Source: Lachnoclostridium sp. UBA3775
Lineage (GTDB): Bacteria > Bacillota > Clostridia > Lachnospirales > Lachnospiraceae
Length of the DNA stretch: 13,805 nucleotides
Direction: 5' to 3'
Assembly: GCA_002369525.1 (NCBI GenBank)
Contig: DFFN01000038.1
Span: 1 to 13,805, forward strand
Under the pieces are notes generated by a model. That model had not been told where the DNA came from. It was given only the letters and a program-made list of their open reading frames with translations, and searched no databases. This document shows positions 1 through 6,355 of this stretch, one piece after another. Each line of letters begins with the position of its first letter. Positions within the stretch are counted from its first letter, which is position 1. The position numbers and the translations under genes are program-made.

Positions 1-382
1 GTCCGAGCTTTTCCTGAAGCTGAAGCCTTTTTGCTGCCATGTCGCATATTCTTGCGATCTTACTGAGTCCAAGAACCTTGCCCTTCGGGATATATCCGAC
101 ATTCACGGTCATGTCGTACATAAGCGCCATATGATGCTCACAGTAGGAGAAGACAGTGATGTCCTTTACGATAACGGCTTCGTCTGCCCCACGTCCTTCC
201 GAACTGAAGGTTTTTCCAAACATTTCGGCAATTTCGGCATTGGAATAGGAGATGCCCTCGAAAACCTCTTCATACATTTCCGCAACACGCTCGGGAGTGT
301 CTACAAGTCCCTCACGGTCAGGATCTTCTCCTATGGCTTCAAGCAGGCCTCTTATGTGAAATTTGATTTTTTCTTTATCCAT
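1..382 (-). CDS. folE: GTP cyclohydrolase I (FolE), partial, C-terminus outside window
   Basis: FolE hydrolyses and rearranges GTP to 7,8-dihydroneopterin triphosphate, the first step of the folate and queuosine pathways, in the cytoplasm. About 127 N-terminal residues are visible, out of roughly 185-190 usual for the family. The zinc/catalytic motif CEHH is at residues 81-84, preceded by the family pattern EDPDREGL.DTPERV (residues about 19-33), and followed by GYIPKGKVLGLSKIARI. The ATG lies 1 nt after the stop of queE, with an AGAGAGGTG ribosome binding site inside the queE 3' end, so the two are probably translationally coupled. It follows queD and queE, whose pathway begins with its product. 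The reading frame is open to the window edge with no sign of damage. Confidence 0.95.
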   Translation of the reverse strand, partial: MDKEKIKFHIRGLLEAIGEDPDREGLVDTPERVAEMYEEVFEGISYSNAEIAEMFGKTFSSEGRGADEAVIVKDITVFSYCEHHMALMYDMTVNVGYIPKGKVLGLSKIARICDMAAKRLQLQEKLG

Positions 383-383
383 T

Positions 384-1097
384 CTAAACACCTCTCTTGT
401 TTTGATCCCAGATCACTTTGTGAAGCTGGAGCTGGAGCTTTACTCCGTTCATTTTGTTCTCCAGCATGAAATTTACAATTTCAGATGGTTGTATTTTTTC
501 AAAAACCGGGCTTAAAAACACCTTGCATTTATCACACAGTCTGTAGGTATCGATTATTTCCTTCGCTCTTATCAGATCATCAGTTCCGCCGACCACAAAT
601 TTGACGGCATCTTCGGGTTTAAGATAATCATAGTTGGAAAACATCATGTAGTCTTCCATGCCGCTTCCGGGAAGCTTATAGTCAAGCGTGAAACGGAGAA
701 TACCTTTACGTGCTGAGTAATCCGGCCTTAATGCGCAGAACTTTTCAATTGCAATGCTTCCGTTTGTCTCGAATTCTACGTTCAGGTTTTCGGAAAGCAG
801 AGCATTTGCGAGAAAATCTATACCCTTCTGTAAAAGCGGTTCGCCGCCTGTAAGGGTAACGTTTCTTATTCCCGTGCCCTTGACATAATCAATTATTTCC
901 GGAACGCCCAGATTTTCTACAGGGCACTCAGGCCTGTTTACCCATGAGGTATCACAGAAGCTGCATCTCAGATTACAGCCCTTGAATCTTATGAAAACGG
1001 CAGGTTCTCCTGCAAGAGTGCTTTCACCGTTTATACTGATGAATTTTTCGGCAACCGGAAAAACCGGCGATGTAAGTTCATTCATGATCTGACCCAT
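384..1097 (-). CDS. queE: 7-carboxy-7-deazaguanine synthase (QueE), radical SAM
   Basis: QueE is a radical S-adenosylmethionine enzyme that contracts 6-carboxy-5,6,7,8-tetrahydropterin to 7-carboxy-7-deazaguanine on the way to queuosine. The 237-residue protein carries Cys41, Cys45 and Cys48 in a CX3CX2C arrangement (FKGCNLRCSFCDTSW) that would bind the 4Fe-4S cluster, and a TGGEPLLQ motif near residue 85 that fits the SAM-binding GGE motif. Its length is usual for the family. The ATG at 1097 is favoured by an AGGAGA ribosome binding site about 8 nt upstream; an internal ATG at 1085 is less well placed. It lies 18 bp after queD and 1 nt before folE in one operon. Confidence 0.95.
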   Translation of the reverse strand: MGQIMNELTSPVFPVAEKFISINGESTLAGEPAVFIRFKGCNLRCSFCDTSWVNRPECPVENLGVPEIIDYVKGTGIRNVTLTGGEPLLQKGIDFLANALLSENLNVEFETNGSIAIEKFCALRPDYSARKGILRFTLDYKLPGSGMEDYMMFSNYDYLKPEDAVKFVVGGTDDLIRAKEIIDTYRLCDKCKVFLSPVFEKIQPSEIVNFMLENKMNGVKLQLQLHKVIWDQNKRGV

Positions 1098-1115
1098 AAC
1101 ATAATCTCCTGATAA

Positions 1116-1538
1116 TCAGTTTTCTTTATACTCCGCACAATTTTCCGGAGTTTCGTAAACCTTTACGCTTCTAAGTCCCGGAAGCGAAACCGCAAGCAGA
1201 TCATAAAAATGCTTTGCAAAATTTTCCGCAGTGGGACGAAACGGCAGGGGAGTGAGCGAGAAGCCCTCATCCTTAAGAGCCGTGACAGTACTTTCCTTAA
1301 GGCTTCCTTCCTCGTAGATAAAGGTGTGGTCATACTTATCCGCCAGAGCTCTAACAGCCTTTTTAAGATCTCCGAAATCAATCACCATGCCACGAAGCTG
1401 CCCTTCACTTTCAAGGGTCTCGGATTTTACTTTTACTTCAATTTTCCAGCGGTGGCCGTGAATGTTTCGACATTTTCCTTCATAGCCCGAAAGAAAATGT
1501 GCGCTGTCAAAGCTTGCCTCGGTTTTAAGGTAGTACAT
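1116..1538 (-). CDS. queD: 6-carboxy-5,6,7,8-tetrahydropterin synthase (QueD)
   Basis: QueD converts 7,8-dihydroneopterin triphosphate to 6-carboxytetrahydropterin, the substrate of QueE. The zinc ligands appear as His14, His27 and His29 (SAHFL and NIHGHRW), with the catalytic Cys23 in the CRNIHGH pattern, and a YDHTF motif carries the catalytic Asp-His pair. PTAENFAKHF and the C-terminal YETPENCAEY also match the family. The start is placed at the ATG at 1538 because a perfect GGAGG (1544-1548) lies 5 nt upstream; the longer reading from a TTG at 1550 would begin inside that ribosome binding site. The protein is then 140 residues. It is the first gene after the riboswitch and terminator, so expression of the operon should respond to preQ1. 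Confidence 0.95.
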   Translation of the reverse strand: MYYLKTEASFDSAHFLSGYEGKCRNIHGHRWKIEVKVKSETLESEGQLRGMVIDFGDLKKAVRALADKYDHTFIYEEGSLKESTVTALKDEGFSLTPLPFRPTAENFAKHFYDLLAVSLPGLRSVKVYETPENCAEYKEN

Positions 1539-1571
1539 AAAAGCCTCCAAAAGCGAAAAGTATCAGATAAC

Positions 1572-1599
1572 AAAAAAAGCATCCGCAAAACGCAGACGC
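1572..1599 (-). terminator. Intrinsic terminator in the queD leader
   Basis: Read on the minus strand, an 8-bp stem GCGTCTGC/GCGGATGC (1592-1599 with 1579-1586, two G-U pairs) with a 5-nt loop is followed directly by seven U residues (1572-1578). It lies between the queD promoter and the queD ribosome binding site, so it must act as an attenuator rather than an end-of-gene terminator. Confidence 0.85.
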
Positions 1600-1628
1600 C
1601 GAAAAAGGGCACAATGCCCCTCTTTAGC

Positions 1629-1670
1629 TCTGGTTTTGTTTAACGACAGGATGACGCAAACGAACTGTCA
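1629..1670 (-). promoter_or_regulatory. preQ1-I-type riboswitch aptamer upstream of queD-queE-folE
   Basis: On the minus strand a 5-bp stem GACAG/CTGTC (1665-1669 with 1645-1649) closes a 15-nt loop, and is followed by the A-rich tail GTTAAACAAAACCAG (1630-1644). This tail closely resembles, from memory, the one in the Thermoanaerobacter preQ1-I aptamer. The loop begins UUC, as in other preQ1-I aptamers, then GUUU (1658-1661), which can pair with AAAC (1633-1636) in the tail to give the P2 pseudoknot. The tail stretch CAAAACCAGA (1629-1638) can instead pair with the 5' arm of the downstream terminator. Ligand binding would therefore free the terminator and switch the operon off. The assignment rests on structure, tail similarity and the genes controlled; exact conserved positions were not checked against an alignment. 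Confidence 0.75.
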
Positions 1671-1676
1671 AAGAGA

Positions 1677-1705
1677 TTTATAACACTTCTTATAATAAAA
1701 GTCAA
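1677..1705 (-). promoter_or_regulatory. Promoter of the queD-queE-folE operon
   Basis: On the minus strand there is a -35 box TTGACT (1700-1705), a 17-nt spacer and a -10 box TATAAA (1677-1682). Transcription would start near 1670, just at the 5' edge of the riboswitch stem. A-tracts further upstream (1719-1756) could act as an UP element. Confidence 0.75.
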
Positions 1706-1718
1706 GGAAAAACCGGCC

Positions 1719-1756
1719 GTTTTTTTCAAATTTTTTTTCAAAATTTTTTTCAAAAT
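1719..1756. repeat. Three 12-bp-spaced T-run/TCAAA units
   Basis: Runs of 7-8 T followed by CAAA occur three times, with the C at 1727, 1739 and 1751, exactly 12 bp apart. The block sits about 15-50 bp upstream of the queD -35 box and upstream of the divergent lipoprotein gene. The rest of the 1706-1904 stretch is AT-rich and holds only a possible -10 box for the lipoprotein gene. Confidence 0.6.
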
Positions 1757-1834
1757 ATGTAACTTATAGAGTTATTTTTCGTATATATGTGTAGAAACAG
1801 TAATAAAAGAATGGTATTTACCGGGAATTTGTAT

Positions 1835-1840
1835 TATAAT
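1835..1840 (+). promoter_or_regulatory. Possible -10 box for the first lipoprotein gene
   Basis: A perfect TATAAT stands about 65 bp before the ATG at 1905. No good -35 box or TG extension is seen at the right distance, so this is tentative. If real, transcription would start near 1847, which rules out an upstream in-frame ATG at 1845 as the translation start. Confidence 0.35.
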
Positions 1841-1904
1841 AGTTTTGATTTTTCTTATGGCAGATACATACTGGGAAATCAGATCAAAACAGAGAAAAAG
1901 GATT

Positions 1905-3392
1905 ATGATGAAAAAACTAACAGCAGTTTCGGTAGTATTAATTCTTATGCTTGCTTTGTTTACGTCCTGCGACAAGAACATAAAGGACAGCAGCAAAAAG
2001 GACAGCACGAAAAGCGAAAGCACAAAGGACAGCAGTGCGGAAACCGACTATAAGGTAAGGGCTGACCGGGAAATCATGGATGAGAGTGCGATACTTACCG
2101 TGTTTTCAACATCATATGCAGAATACACTGATCTGTTGGACAGGGTGAATGATAAAGATAAAGAAGTTATTGAACTGGATGCCGATAGGGGTACAGAGTT
2201 CAGAAGGGAACTGGATTCGATTTCGTGGTTTAATGCAACAGCCGCTTACAGCGAATATCTGGTAACTTCCTGGCCATGGATTGATGCCGTGCTGCAATAT
2301 GAGGAAAGTAATGATGAATATTATATAAGTTTCGGAAGCGGAAGCGTTATACATGTTGTTCCGGAAGAAAAAACAAAGACAGGAAAAATGTCCGAGAGTC
2401 TTCAGAAAAGCTTTTCAGAACTTTGCTCATTCAGAACACAAGGACTGGAGTTTGACGAAAAAGGCCAGCTTACCGAAGATTCGTGCGTTCAATATGTCAG
2501 AAGGTGTCTGACCAATTATCTGGAATATTTTAGCGATGAAATCGATACAAAGGGCTTTTCGAAAAATGACAATCAGGATGAATATGTCGTGAGCTTTCAT
2601 AAACTGGATTATGAGGGAGGGATTGACCCTATAACCGGTGAGCTTTTAAGTGATGACAGTGTGAGGCTTATAGTTGAGAAACCGAAGAACTGGGACGGTT
2701 ATGCGATGTTTGAAATTTCGCGTAAAGGAGCCGGGATTTTAAGTGGCACTTTTTATGAGGGACGGCCTGATCTTTATAAAGCTAAGGCTGATATTACCGA
2801 TATTTCCTACGAGGGCCGGAATTTGAATGAGACTGACAGTCTTGGTTTCAGTGATGGTCATTTCGGATATTATCTGAATTATGCGACGGGATGCATTTCG
2901 ACGATTATGAATCTTAACGGATACAGGCCCGAACCGGTGGGGGATATCATAAAGGATGCCAAGGAATATCTTGAAAAGCTCTTTCCGGGTTCTGCTTTAT
3001 ATTCGGGTGAATGGGAAACCGAAGAAAGCGGAGTCAGCAGGATTGTCAGGTTTATAACAAATATATATGGTTACCCGCTGCAGACAGCATCCTTTGTATA
3101 TGACGAAGAAAACCGTTTTACCGCTGCGACACTTCAGATGGAACTGCTTATTTACATAAAGGATGAGAATGACCTGATAAAGCTTGATGATGCAGTAAAA
3201 ATTGCGGAGGAGTATCTGAAAAAAGAATATCCCGAGCTTAATGACTACACTGCCACGGCACATCCGGAGATGATGAATGACTCATTGGTCTGGATAGTGA
3301 GACTCACTTCGGGAGAAAAAGTATATACCTGCGTTCTTAATGCCGTCAGCGGAGAACAGATATCGCTTGCGTTTGAAATTGCCGATGAGTAG
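1905..3392 (+). CDS. Uncharacterised lipoprotein, full-length paralogue 1, PepSY-like C-terminus
   Basis: The function is unknown. The 495-residue protein begins MMKKLTAVSVV with a lipoprotein signal peptide ending LFTSC, so it is probably anchored to the outer face of the membrane through the Cys. A Ser/Lys/Asp-rich linker follows (repeats of KDSS, KDST, KSEST), then ETDYKVRAD, an N-terminal domain (about residues 42-165), a middle segment beginning LEFDEKGQLTED, and two C-terminal modules of the form alpha helix, ..YP/FP.., W.V, Y, and an A-SGEQI or YDEENRF strand end, which resemble PepSY/YcdB-type repeats. The PepSY link is inference from pattern only. The start at 1905 (or the adjacent ATG at 1908) has AAAGGA just upstream and sits directly before the signal peptide; a longer reading from 1845 is disfavoured. 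It is clearly related to the proteins at 3853-4305 and 4302-5750. Confidence 0.85.
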   Translation: MMKKLTAVSVVLILMLALFTSCDKNIKDSSKKDSTKSESTKDSSAETDYKVRADREIMDESAILTVFSTSYAEYTDLLDRVNDKDKEVIELDADRGTEFRRELDSISWFNATAAYSEYLVTSWPWIDAVLQYEESNDEYYISFGSGSVIHVVPEEKTKTGKMSESLQKSFSELCSFRTQGLEFDEKGQLTEDSCVQYVRRCLTNYLEYFSDEIDTKGFSKNDNQDEYVVSFHKLDYEGGIDPITGELLSDDSVRLIVEKPKNWDGYAMFEISRKGAGILSGTFYEGRPDLYKAKADITDISYEGRNLNETDSLGFSDGHFGYYLNYATGCISTIMNLNGYRPEPVGDIIKDAKEYLEKLFPGSALYSGEWETEESGVSRIVRFITNIYGYPLQTASFVYDEENRFTAATLQMELLIYIKDENDLIKLDDAVKIAEEYLKKEYPELNDYTATAHPEMMNDSLVWIVRLTSGEKVYTCVLNAVSGEQISLAFEIADE

Positions 3393-3756
3393 AGGTATAG
3401 GCGGTAAAGCTTGAAGCCTTACGGATGCTTTTAAGCTCTTTGGCATCGAGCCCTGCATATTCCGAAATGTCTTCCATGCCTATTCTGGCTTTGAGAGATA
3501 TTTTAAGCGGACATTTTTCAAAGATTTCGCCGAGAAAGGTATCGAGGCTATCGGGCACAGAAAGAAAGCCTGCACCGCGCTTCTTTGAAACCACGGTACC
3601 TGAAGGACAGCCGAGATTAAGGTTTACTTCGCTGTAGCCTAAGTCTTTAAGGGTTTTTGCAATTTCCAGGAAATATTCCGAATTGTTCGCAAGTATCTGC
3701 GGAATAAGAGGAGTGGCGGCATTGTTTTCCGGTAAGGGTGCAAAATAAAGCTTCAT
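3346..3756 (-). pseudogene. tRNA-dihydrouridine synthase remnant with internal deletions
   Basis: DUS enzymes reduce uridine to dihydrouridine in tRNA using FMN. On the minus strand the reading begins MKLYFAP, as DUS proteins do, but then jumps to LPENNAATPLIPQIL, which in intact enzymes lies about 50-60 residues later. The middle block SEVNLNLGCPSGTVV..KRGAGFL with the active-site Cys (NLGCPSG) and ISLKARIGMED is well preserved. After EYAGL it seems to jump to the usual C-terminal tail (DAKELKSIRKASSFTAY). The catalytic-barrel half beyond RIG is missing. The frame stays open, so the losses look like in-frame deletions. An AAAGGT ribosome binding site still precedes the ATG at 3756. The reading ends by running into the 3' end of the first lipoprotein gene on the other strand; true homology stops near 3395. 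At about 136 residues against over 300 it cannot be a working enzyme. Confidence 0.75.
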
Positions 3757-3852
3757 GATCTGTACCTTTAAAGTAGTTATTGGCGAAAGCCATGAACAGA
3801 TTTTAGCAGAGATAAAGAGAAAAAACAAGAAAAACTTGTGGAGGTGAGCACA

Positions 3853-4305
3853 ATGAAGAAAATGATTTATGGATTGTTTTTTGTAACTATAATGATGATG
3901 CTTGTCGCTTGCGGCAGTGAGAGTAAGAGCAGCGAAAAAAGCACAAAAGAGGCGGTTATCATCACAGTCTATGATAAACCATATCCGGAGTATGAAGCTT
4001 TCAAAGGCGAAAAGGTAATAAAGAAAAAATCAGTAAAATTAAACGCAGAAGAAAGTGAAAAAATCATAAAAATGATTGATAGTATCAAAGCATGGAACTC
4101 TGATGCTCTTATTGACAGAATAGTCGGTGACATTGACGCTGAGATGACTATAGAGGGCAGAGAGGAAACCTATTATTTTTCGTTTGATTTAGGTTATGTT
4201 TTCAAAATGGCAGATGAGCTTTATCTGGGAACGTCGGATGATGAGTTTTTGCCATATATACAGGAGTTGTGCAAGGGTATAAAAGATGATCAGGAGGAAA
4301 AATGA
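3853..4305 (+). CDS. Short lipoprotein, N-terminal-domain-only paralogue
   Basis: The function is unknown. The 150-residue protein has a lipoprotein signal peptide MKKMIYGLFFV... with a good lipobox LVAC, then a charged linker and a single domain. That domain matches the N-terminal domain of the two large neighbours: VIITVYDKPYPEYEAF compares with ILTVFSTSYAEYTDL, and MIDSIKAWNSD with ELDSISWFNA, and the ETYYFSFDLGYVF strand with EYYISFGSGSVIH. The middle and PepSY-like parts are absent. The ATG at 3853 has GGAGGTG about 6 nt upstream; a GTG at 3838 in frame overlaps that site and is not used. Its stop overlaps the start of the next gene as ATGA, which suggests translational coupling and joint function. 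It could be a truncated derivative or a partner domain; no frame damage is seen. Confidence 0.8.
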   Translation: MKKMIYGLFFVTIMMMLVACGSESKSSEKSTKEAVIITVYDKPYPEYEAFKGEKVIKKKSVKLNAEESEKIIKMIDSIKAWNSDALIDRIVGDIDAEMTIEGREETYYFSFDLGYVFKMADELYLGTSDDEFLPYIQELCKGIKDDQEEK

Positions 4306-5750
4306 AAAAATATTTTTTGCTGGTTTTACTGGTTCTGATTATTGCTTCTGCCTGTAGTAAGGAAAGCAAAAACGAAAGCGGAGATGACCGGTTAGAAAGC
4401 ATTAACGGGGATGAAAGCGGGGAAAGCAGCGGCGAAACCGACTACGAGGTAAGGGTGGATCCTGACTTGATAGATGAAAGCGCAAAGCTTTTTGTTTTTC
4501 GTGCTTCATGGTATGAAGACTTTGTTGTTACAGGAAAAGTAGAGGCTTACGAAACCATAGAGATAGATGCAAAAGAGGGAATCGGACTCAGGAAAGAACT
4601 TGATAAAATAGTCTGGCATTCGGATAATATGTTGGACCGGATGCCATGTTTTATCGATGCAGGGCTTCAGTATGAGGACAGCGAGGAAAAATTTTATTTC
4701 AGCTTTGCCGGGAAAACCGTTTATTATCTGGATGATTTGAATGGAGTGGAAATCGGGAAACTGACGGATGAGCTTCTTGACAGCATTATTTCTCTTTGCC
4801 CGGGAAGAACTAAGGATCTTGAATTCGATGAAAACGGGCTTCTTACCGAAAGCGCATGCATAGCTTTTACACAAAAATGTGTGCAGAACTATCTTGATGT
4901 ATTAAGGAAAAACCCGGATAGCTTTGTTCGTCAAGTATTCTCGCCGGATGACGATCCGGAGGATTATGCCTATAGAGTATCATATAATGATGACGGCAGC
5001 GTGAATGTTGTTGTGGAACAGCAGAAGAACTGGTATTCTTATTTTAATTTCACCATAGACAGAAAGGTAGCCGCTGTAAAATGGGGAACTATGAATGGAG
5101 GAAGGCCGGGATTATATGAAAGCAAGGTGGAATATGAAGAATATTCATATGAAGGCCTGAAAGTCAATTATTCCCTTATGAATGATGAAGGCACGGAGTT
5201 TTCTGACGGCCATTACCGCTATAGTAATGACTACAGGAGCGGATATTTATACCTGATAAAGAACGAGGATGGTTATAAAGCCGAGCCGGTAAAGGATGTC
5301 ATGGCGGATGCCCGTAAATATTTCGATAGGCTGTTTCCGGGGTATGGCGGGAAAGATTCCGACTGGAAACTCGAGGAAGAAGGGAACAGGACCGTAAAGT
5401 ATTTATGCAGTGCGTATGGTTATCCCGTTGAAATCGCTGCATTTTATTATGATGAGGAGAACAGGTTTACCGGAGCATATATACAGATGGGACTTCTGGC
5501 CTTTATCAAGGATGAGAATGAACTGATAAAGTATGAGGAGGCGGCGGAAACATCAGGCCGGTATTTAAAGCTTGATTATCCGGGAATAAAGCCTGAAGAT
5601 TTCAATATCACGGCACAGCCTGACATTAATGAAAACGGACATATTATCTGGAGAACAAGATTTATTTCCGGCAGTAATACTTATGTCTGCGAAATAGATG
5701 CCGTGACCGGCGAAAAGCTTATGACGGGTATGGAACTTGATAATGAATAG
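4302..5750 (+). CDS. Uncharacterised lipoprotein, full-length paralogue 2, PepSY-like C-terminus
   Basis: The function is unknown. The 482-residue protein has a signal peptide MKKYFLLVLLVLIIASAC with the lipid-bearing Cys at residue 18, an acidic/Ser/Gly linker, then ETDYEVRVDPDLIDESA, which mirrors ETDYKVRADREIMDESA of the first paralogue. The N-terminal domain, the LEFDENGLLTE segment, the QKNWYSYFNFTIDRK region, GGRPGLYESK, FSDGHYRYSNDY and the two C-terminal modules (ADARKYFDRLFPG... and EEAAETSGRYLKLDYPG...) all align in order with paralogue 1, roughly a third to a half identical by eye. The start codon overlaps the stop of the preceding gene (ATGA) with AGGAGG upstream (cag-gagg-aaaa-ATG). 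The large N-to-C conservation and intact frame argue for a selected protein. Confidence 0.85.
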   Translation: MKKYFLLVLLVLIIASACSKESKNESGDDRLESINGDESGESSGETDYEVRVDPDLIDESAKLFVFRASWYEDFVVTGKVEAYETIEIDAKEGIGLRKELDKIVWHSDNMLDRMPCFIDAGLQYEDSEEKFYFSFAGKTVYYLDDLNGVEIGKLTDELLDSIISLCPGRTKDLEFDENGLLTESACIAFTQKCVQNYLDVLRKNPDSFVRQVFSPDDDPEDYAYRVSYNDDGSVNVVVEQQKNWYSYFNFTIDRKVAAVKWGTMNGGRPGLYESKVEYEEYSYEGLKVNYSLMNDEGTEFSDGHYRYSNDYRSGYLYLIKNEDGYKAEPVKDVMADARKYFDRLFPGYGGKDSDWKLEEEGNRTVKYLCSAYGYPVEIAAFYYDEENRFTGAYIQMGLLAFIKDENELIKYEEAAETSGRYLKLDYPGIKPEDFNITAQPDINENGHIIWRTRFISGSNTYVCEIDAVTGEKLMTGMELDNE

Positions 5751-5771
5751 GTCCTATATGGAGAGGATAAG

Positions 5772-6210
5772 ATGAAAAAATTTGTTTTAATGGTATTATG
5801 TCAGTCTTGGAAGCGGAGTGATTCAGCGCGTGGTGAAAGGCGCGAACTATTACATTTCCAATCTGACTGATGAGCTTTAGAATTATTTTTCGGTAGTCGA
5901 TCCTGAAAGGGCGGAAGGCCTGGAGCTTGATGGAGAGGGACGCCTGACAGAGAAGGGCTGCGAACAATATGCTAAAACCGTTCTGAAAAAGATCATTACC
6001 AAGACACCGGATTTTAAGGAATGGCTTAATCTTGGTGATGGCGAAGCTGCCAGCATGCATCTTAAAGTGGAATATAAGGCTGATGAAAATATGGCTTATA
6101 TTTCTGTTTATAAAGAAAATTCATCTTCAGGACTCTCTTTTTTGGTAAATATCAATAGAATCAGCATTTACCGCGCTGATAAATATGAAGAGAACGTAGT
6201 TCCTGAATAG
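5772..6210 (+). pseudogene. Decayed fourth copy of the lipoprotein family
   Basis: A ribosome binding site (GGAGAGGAT) and the signal-peptide start MKKFVLMVL are followed in the +1 frame by SLGSGVIQRVVKG, which corresponds to the FGSGSVIHVV strand well inside the N-terminal domain of paralogue 1. About 120 codons have therefore been deleted with a frameshift near 5800. The shifted frame then reads ISNLTDEL, an in-frame TAG at 5878-5880, and continues NYFSVVDPERAEGLELDGEGRLTEKGCEQY, matching LEFDEKGQLTEDSCVQY of paralogue 1, to a final TAG at 6210. The PepSY-like half is missing. The remaining frame is still readable apart from these two lesions, so decay looks recent. Confidence 0.85.
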
Positions 6211-6232
6211 AAAACATTCGAAAAAAGTAAAA

Positions 6233-6263
6233 AAGCCTCTTGACAAAATATGTCGGGAGGCTT
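6233..6263 (+). repeat. 13-bp hairpin that contains the efflux-operon -35 box
   Basis: AAGCCTC (6233-6239) and GAGGCTT (6257-6263) form arms, extended by two G-U pairs and GACA/TGTC (6242-6245 with 6251-6254) around a 5-nt AAATA loop. On the minus strand the outer arms are followed by a run of six T, as in a terminator, but no minus-strand gene leads into it. On the plus strand no U-run follows. Confidence 0.6.
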
Positions 6264-6268
6264 ATACT
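6240..6268 (+). promoter_or_regulatory. Promoter of the metal-efflux operon
   Basis: A perfect -35 box TTGACA (6240-6245), a 17-nt spacer and a -10 box TATACT (6263-6268) predict transcription from near 6275. The metalloregulator operator lies directly over and after that point. Confidence 0.85.
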
Positions 6269-6277
6269 ATAGTCAAC

Positions 6278-6297
6278 ATATGAACAAATATTCATAT
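6278..6297 (+). promoter_or_regulatory. ArsR/SmtB-type operator
   Basis: An inverted repeat ATATGAA / TTCATAT (6278-6284 and 6291-6297, 6-nt centre CAAATA) matches the TGAA(C)...TTCA core of operators bound by SmtB, CzrA and related sensors. Its place just downstream of the -10 box would let the apo-repressor block transcription, with metal binding releasing it. Confidence 0.8.
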
Positions 6298-6355
6298 ATT
6301 CATAAAAATTCGGTTGATTTTTAACATAACAAACCATACGATAGGAGATGATGAT

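Noticed and set aside
131..469. Plus-strand reading of 112 codons
   Set aside because: It runs antisense across folE and the end of queE, has no ribosome binding site and resembles no protein family.
1209..1643. Plus-strand reading of 144 codons opposite queD
   Set aside because: It covers queD and its leader in antisense; QueD has all catalytic residues and is the real gene.
1719..1760. AT-rich repeat as a replication origin or CRISPR-like array
   Set aside because: There are only three 12-bp units without spacers or DnaA boxes, and no cas or replication genes are nearby.
3393..3430. Possible terminator after the first lipoprotein gene
   Set aside because: Only a short imperfect AAAGC/GCTTT pairing is present, without a proper T-run, and it lies in the dus remnant.
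5719..6060. Minus-strand reading of 113 codons opposite the broken lipoprotein gene
   Set aside because: The plus strand shows clear family similarity in this stretch; the minus reading has no recognisable features.
6314..6355. Longer N-terminus of the metalloregulator from a TTG at 6314
   Set aside because: No ribosome binding site precedes it and it begins very close to the operator; the TTG at 6356 has AGGAG at good distance.
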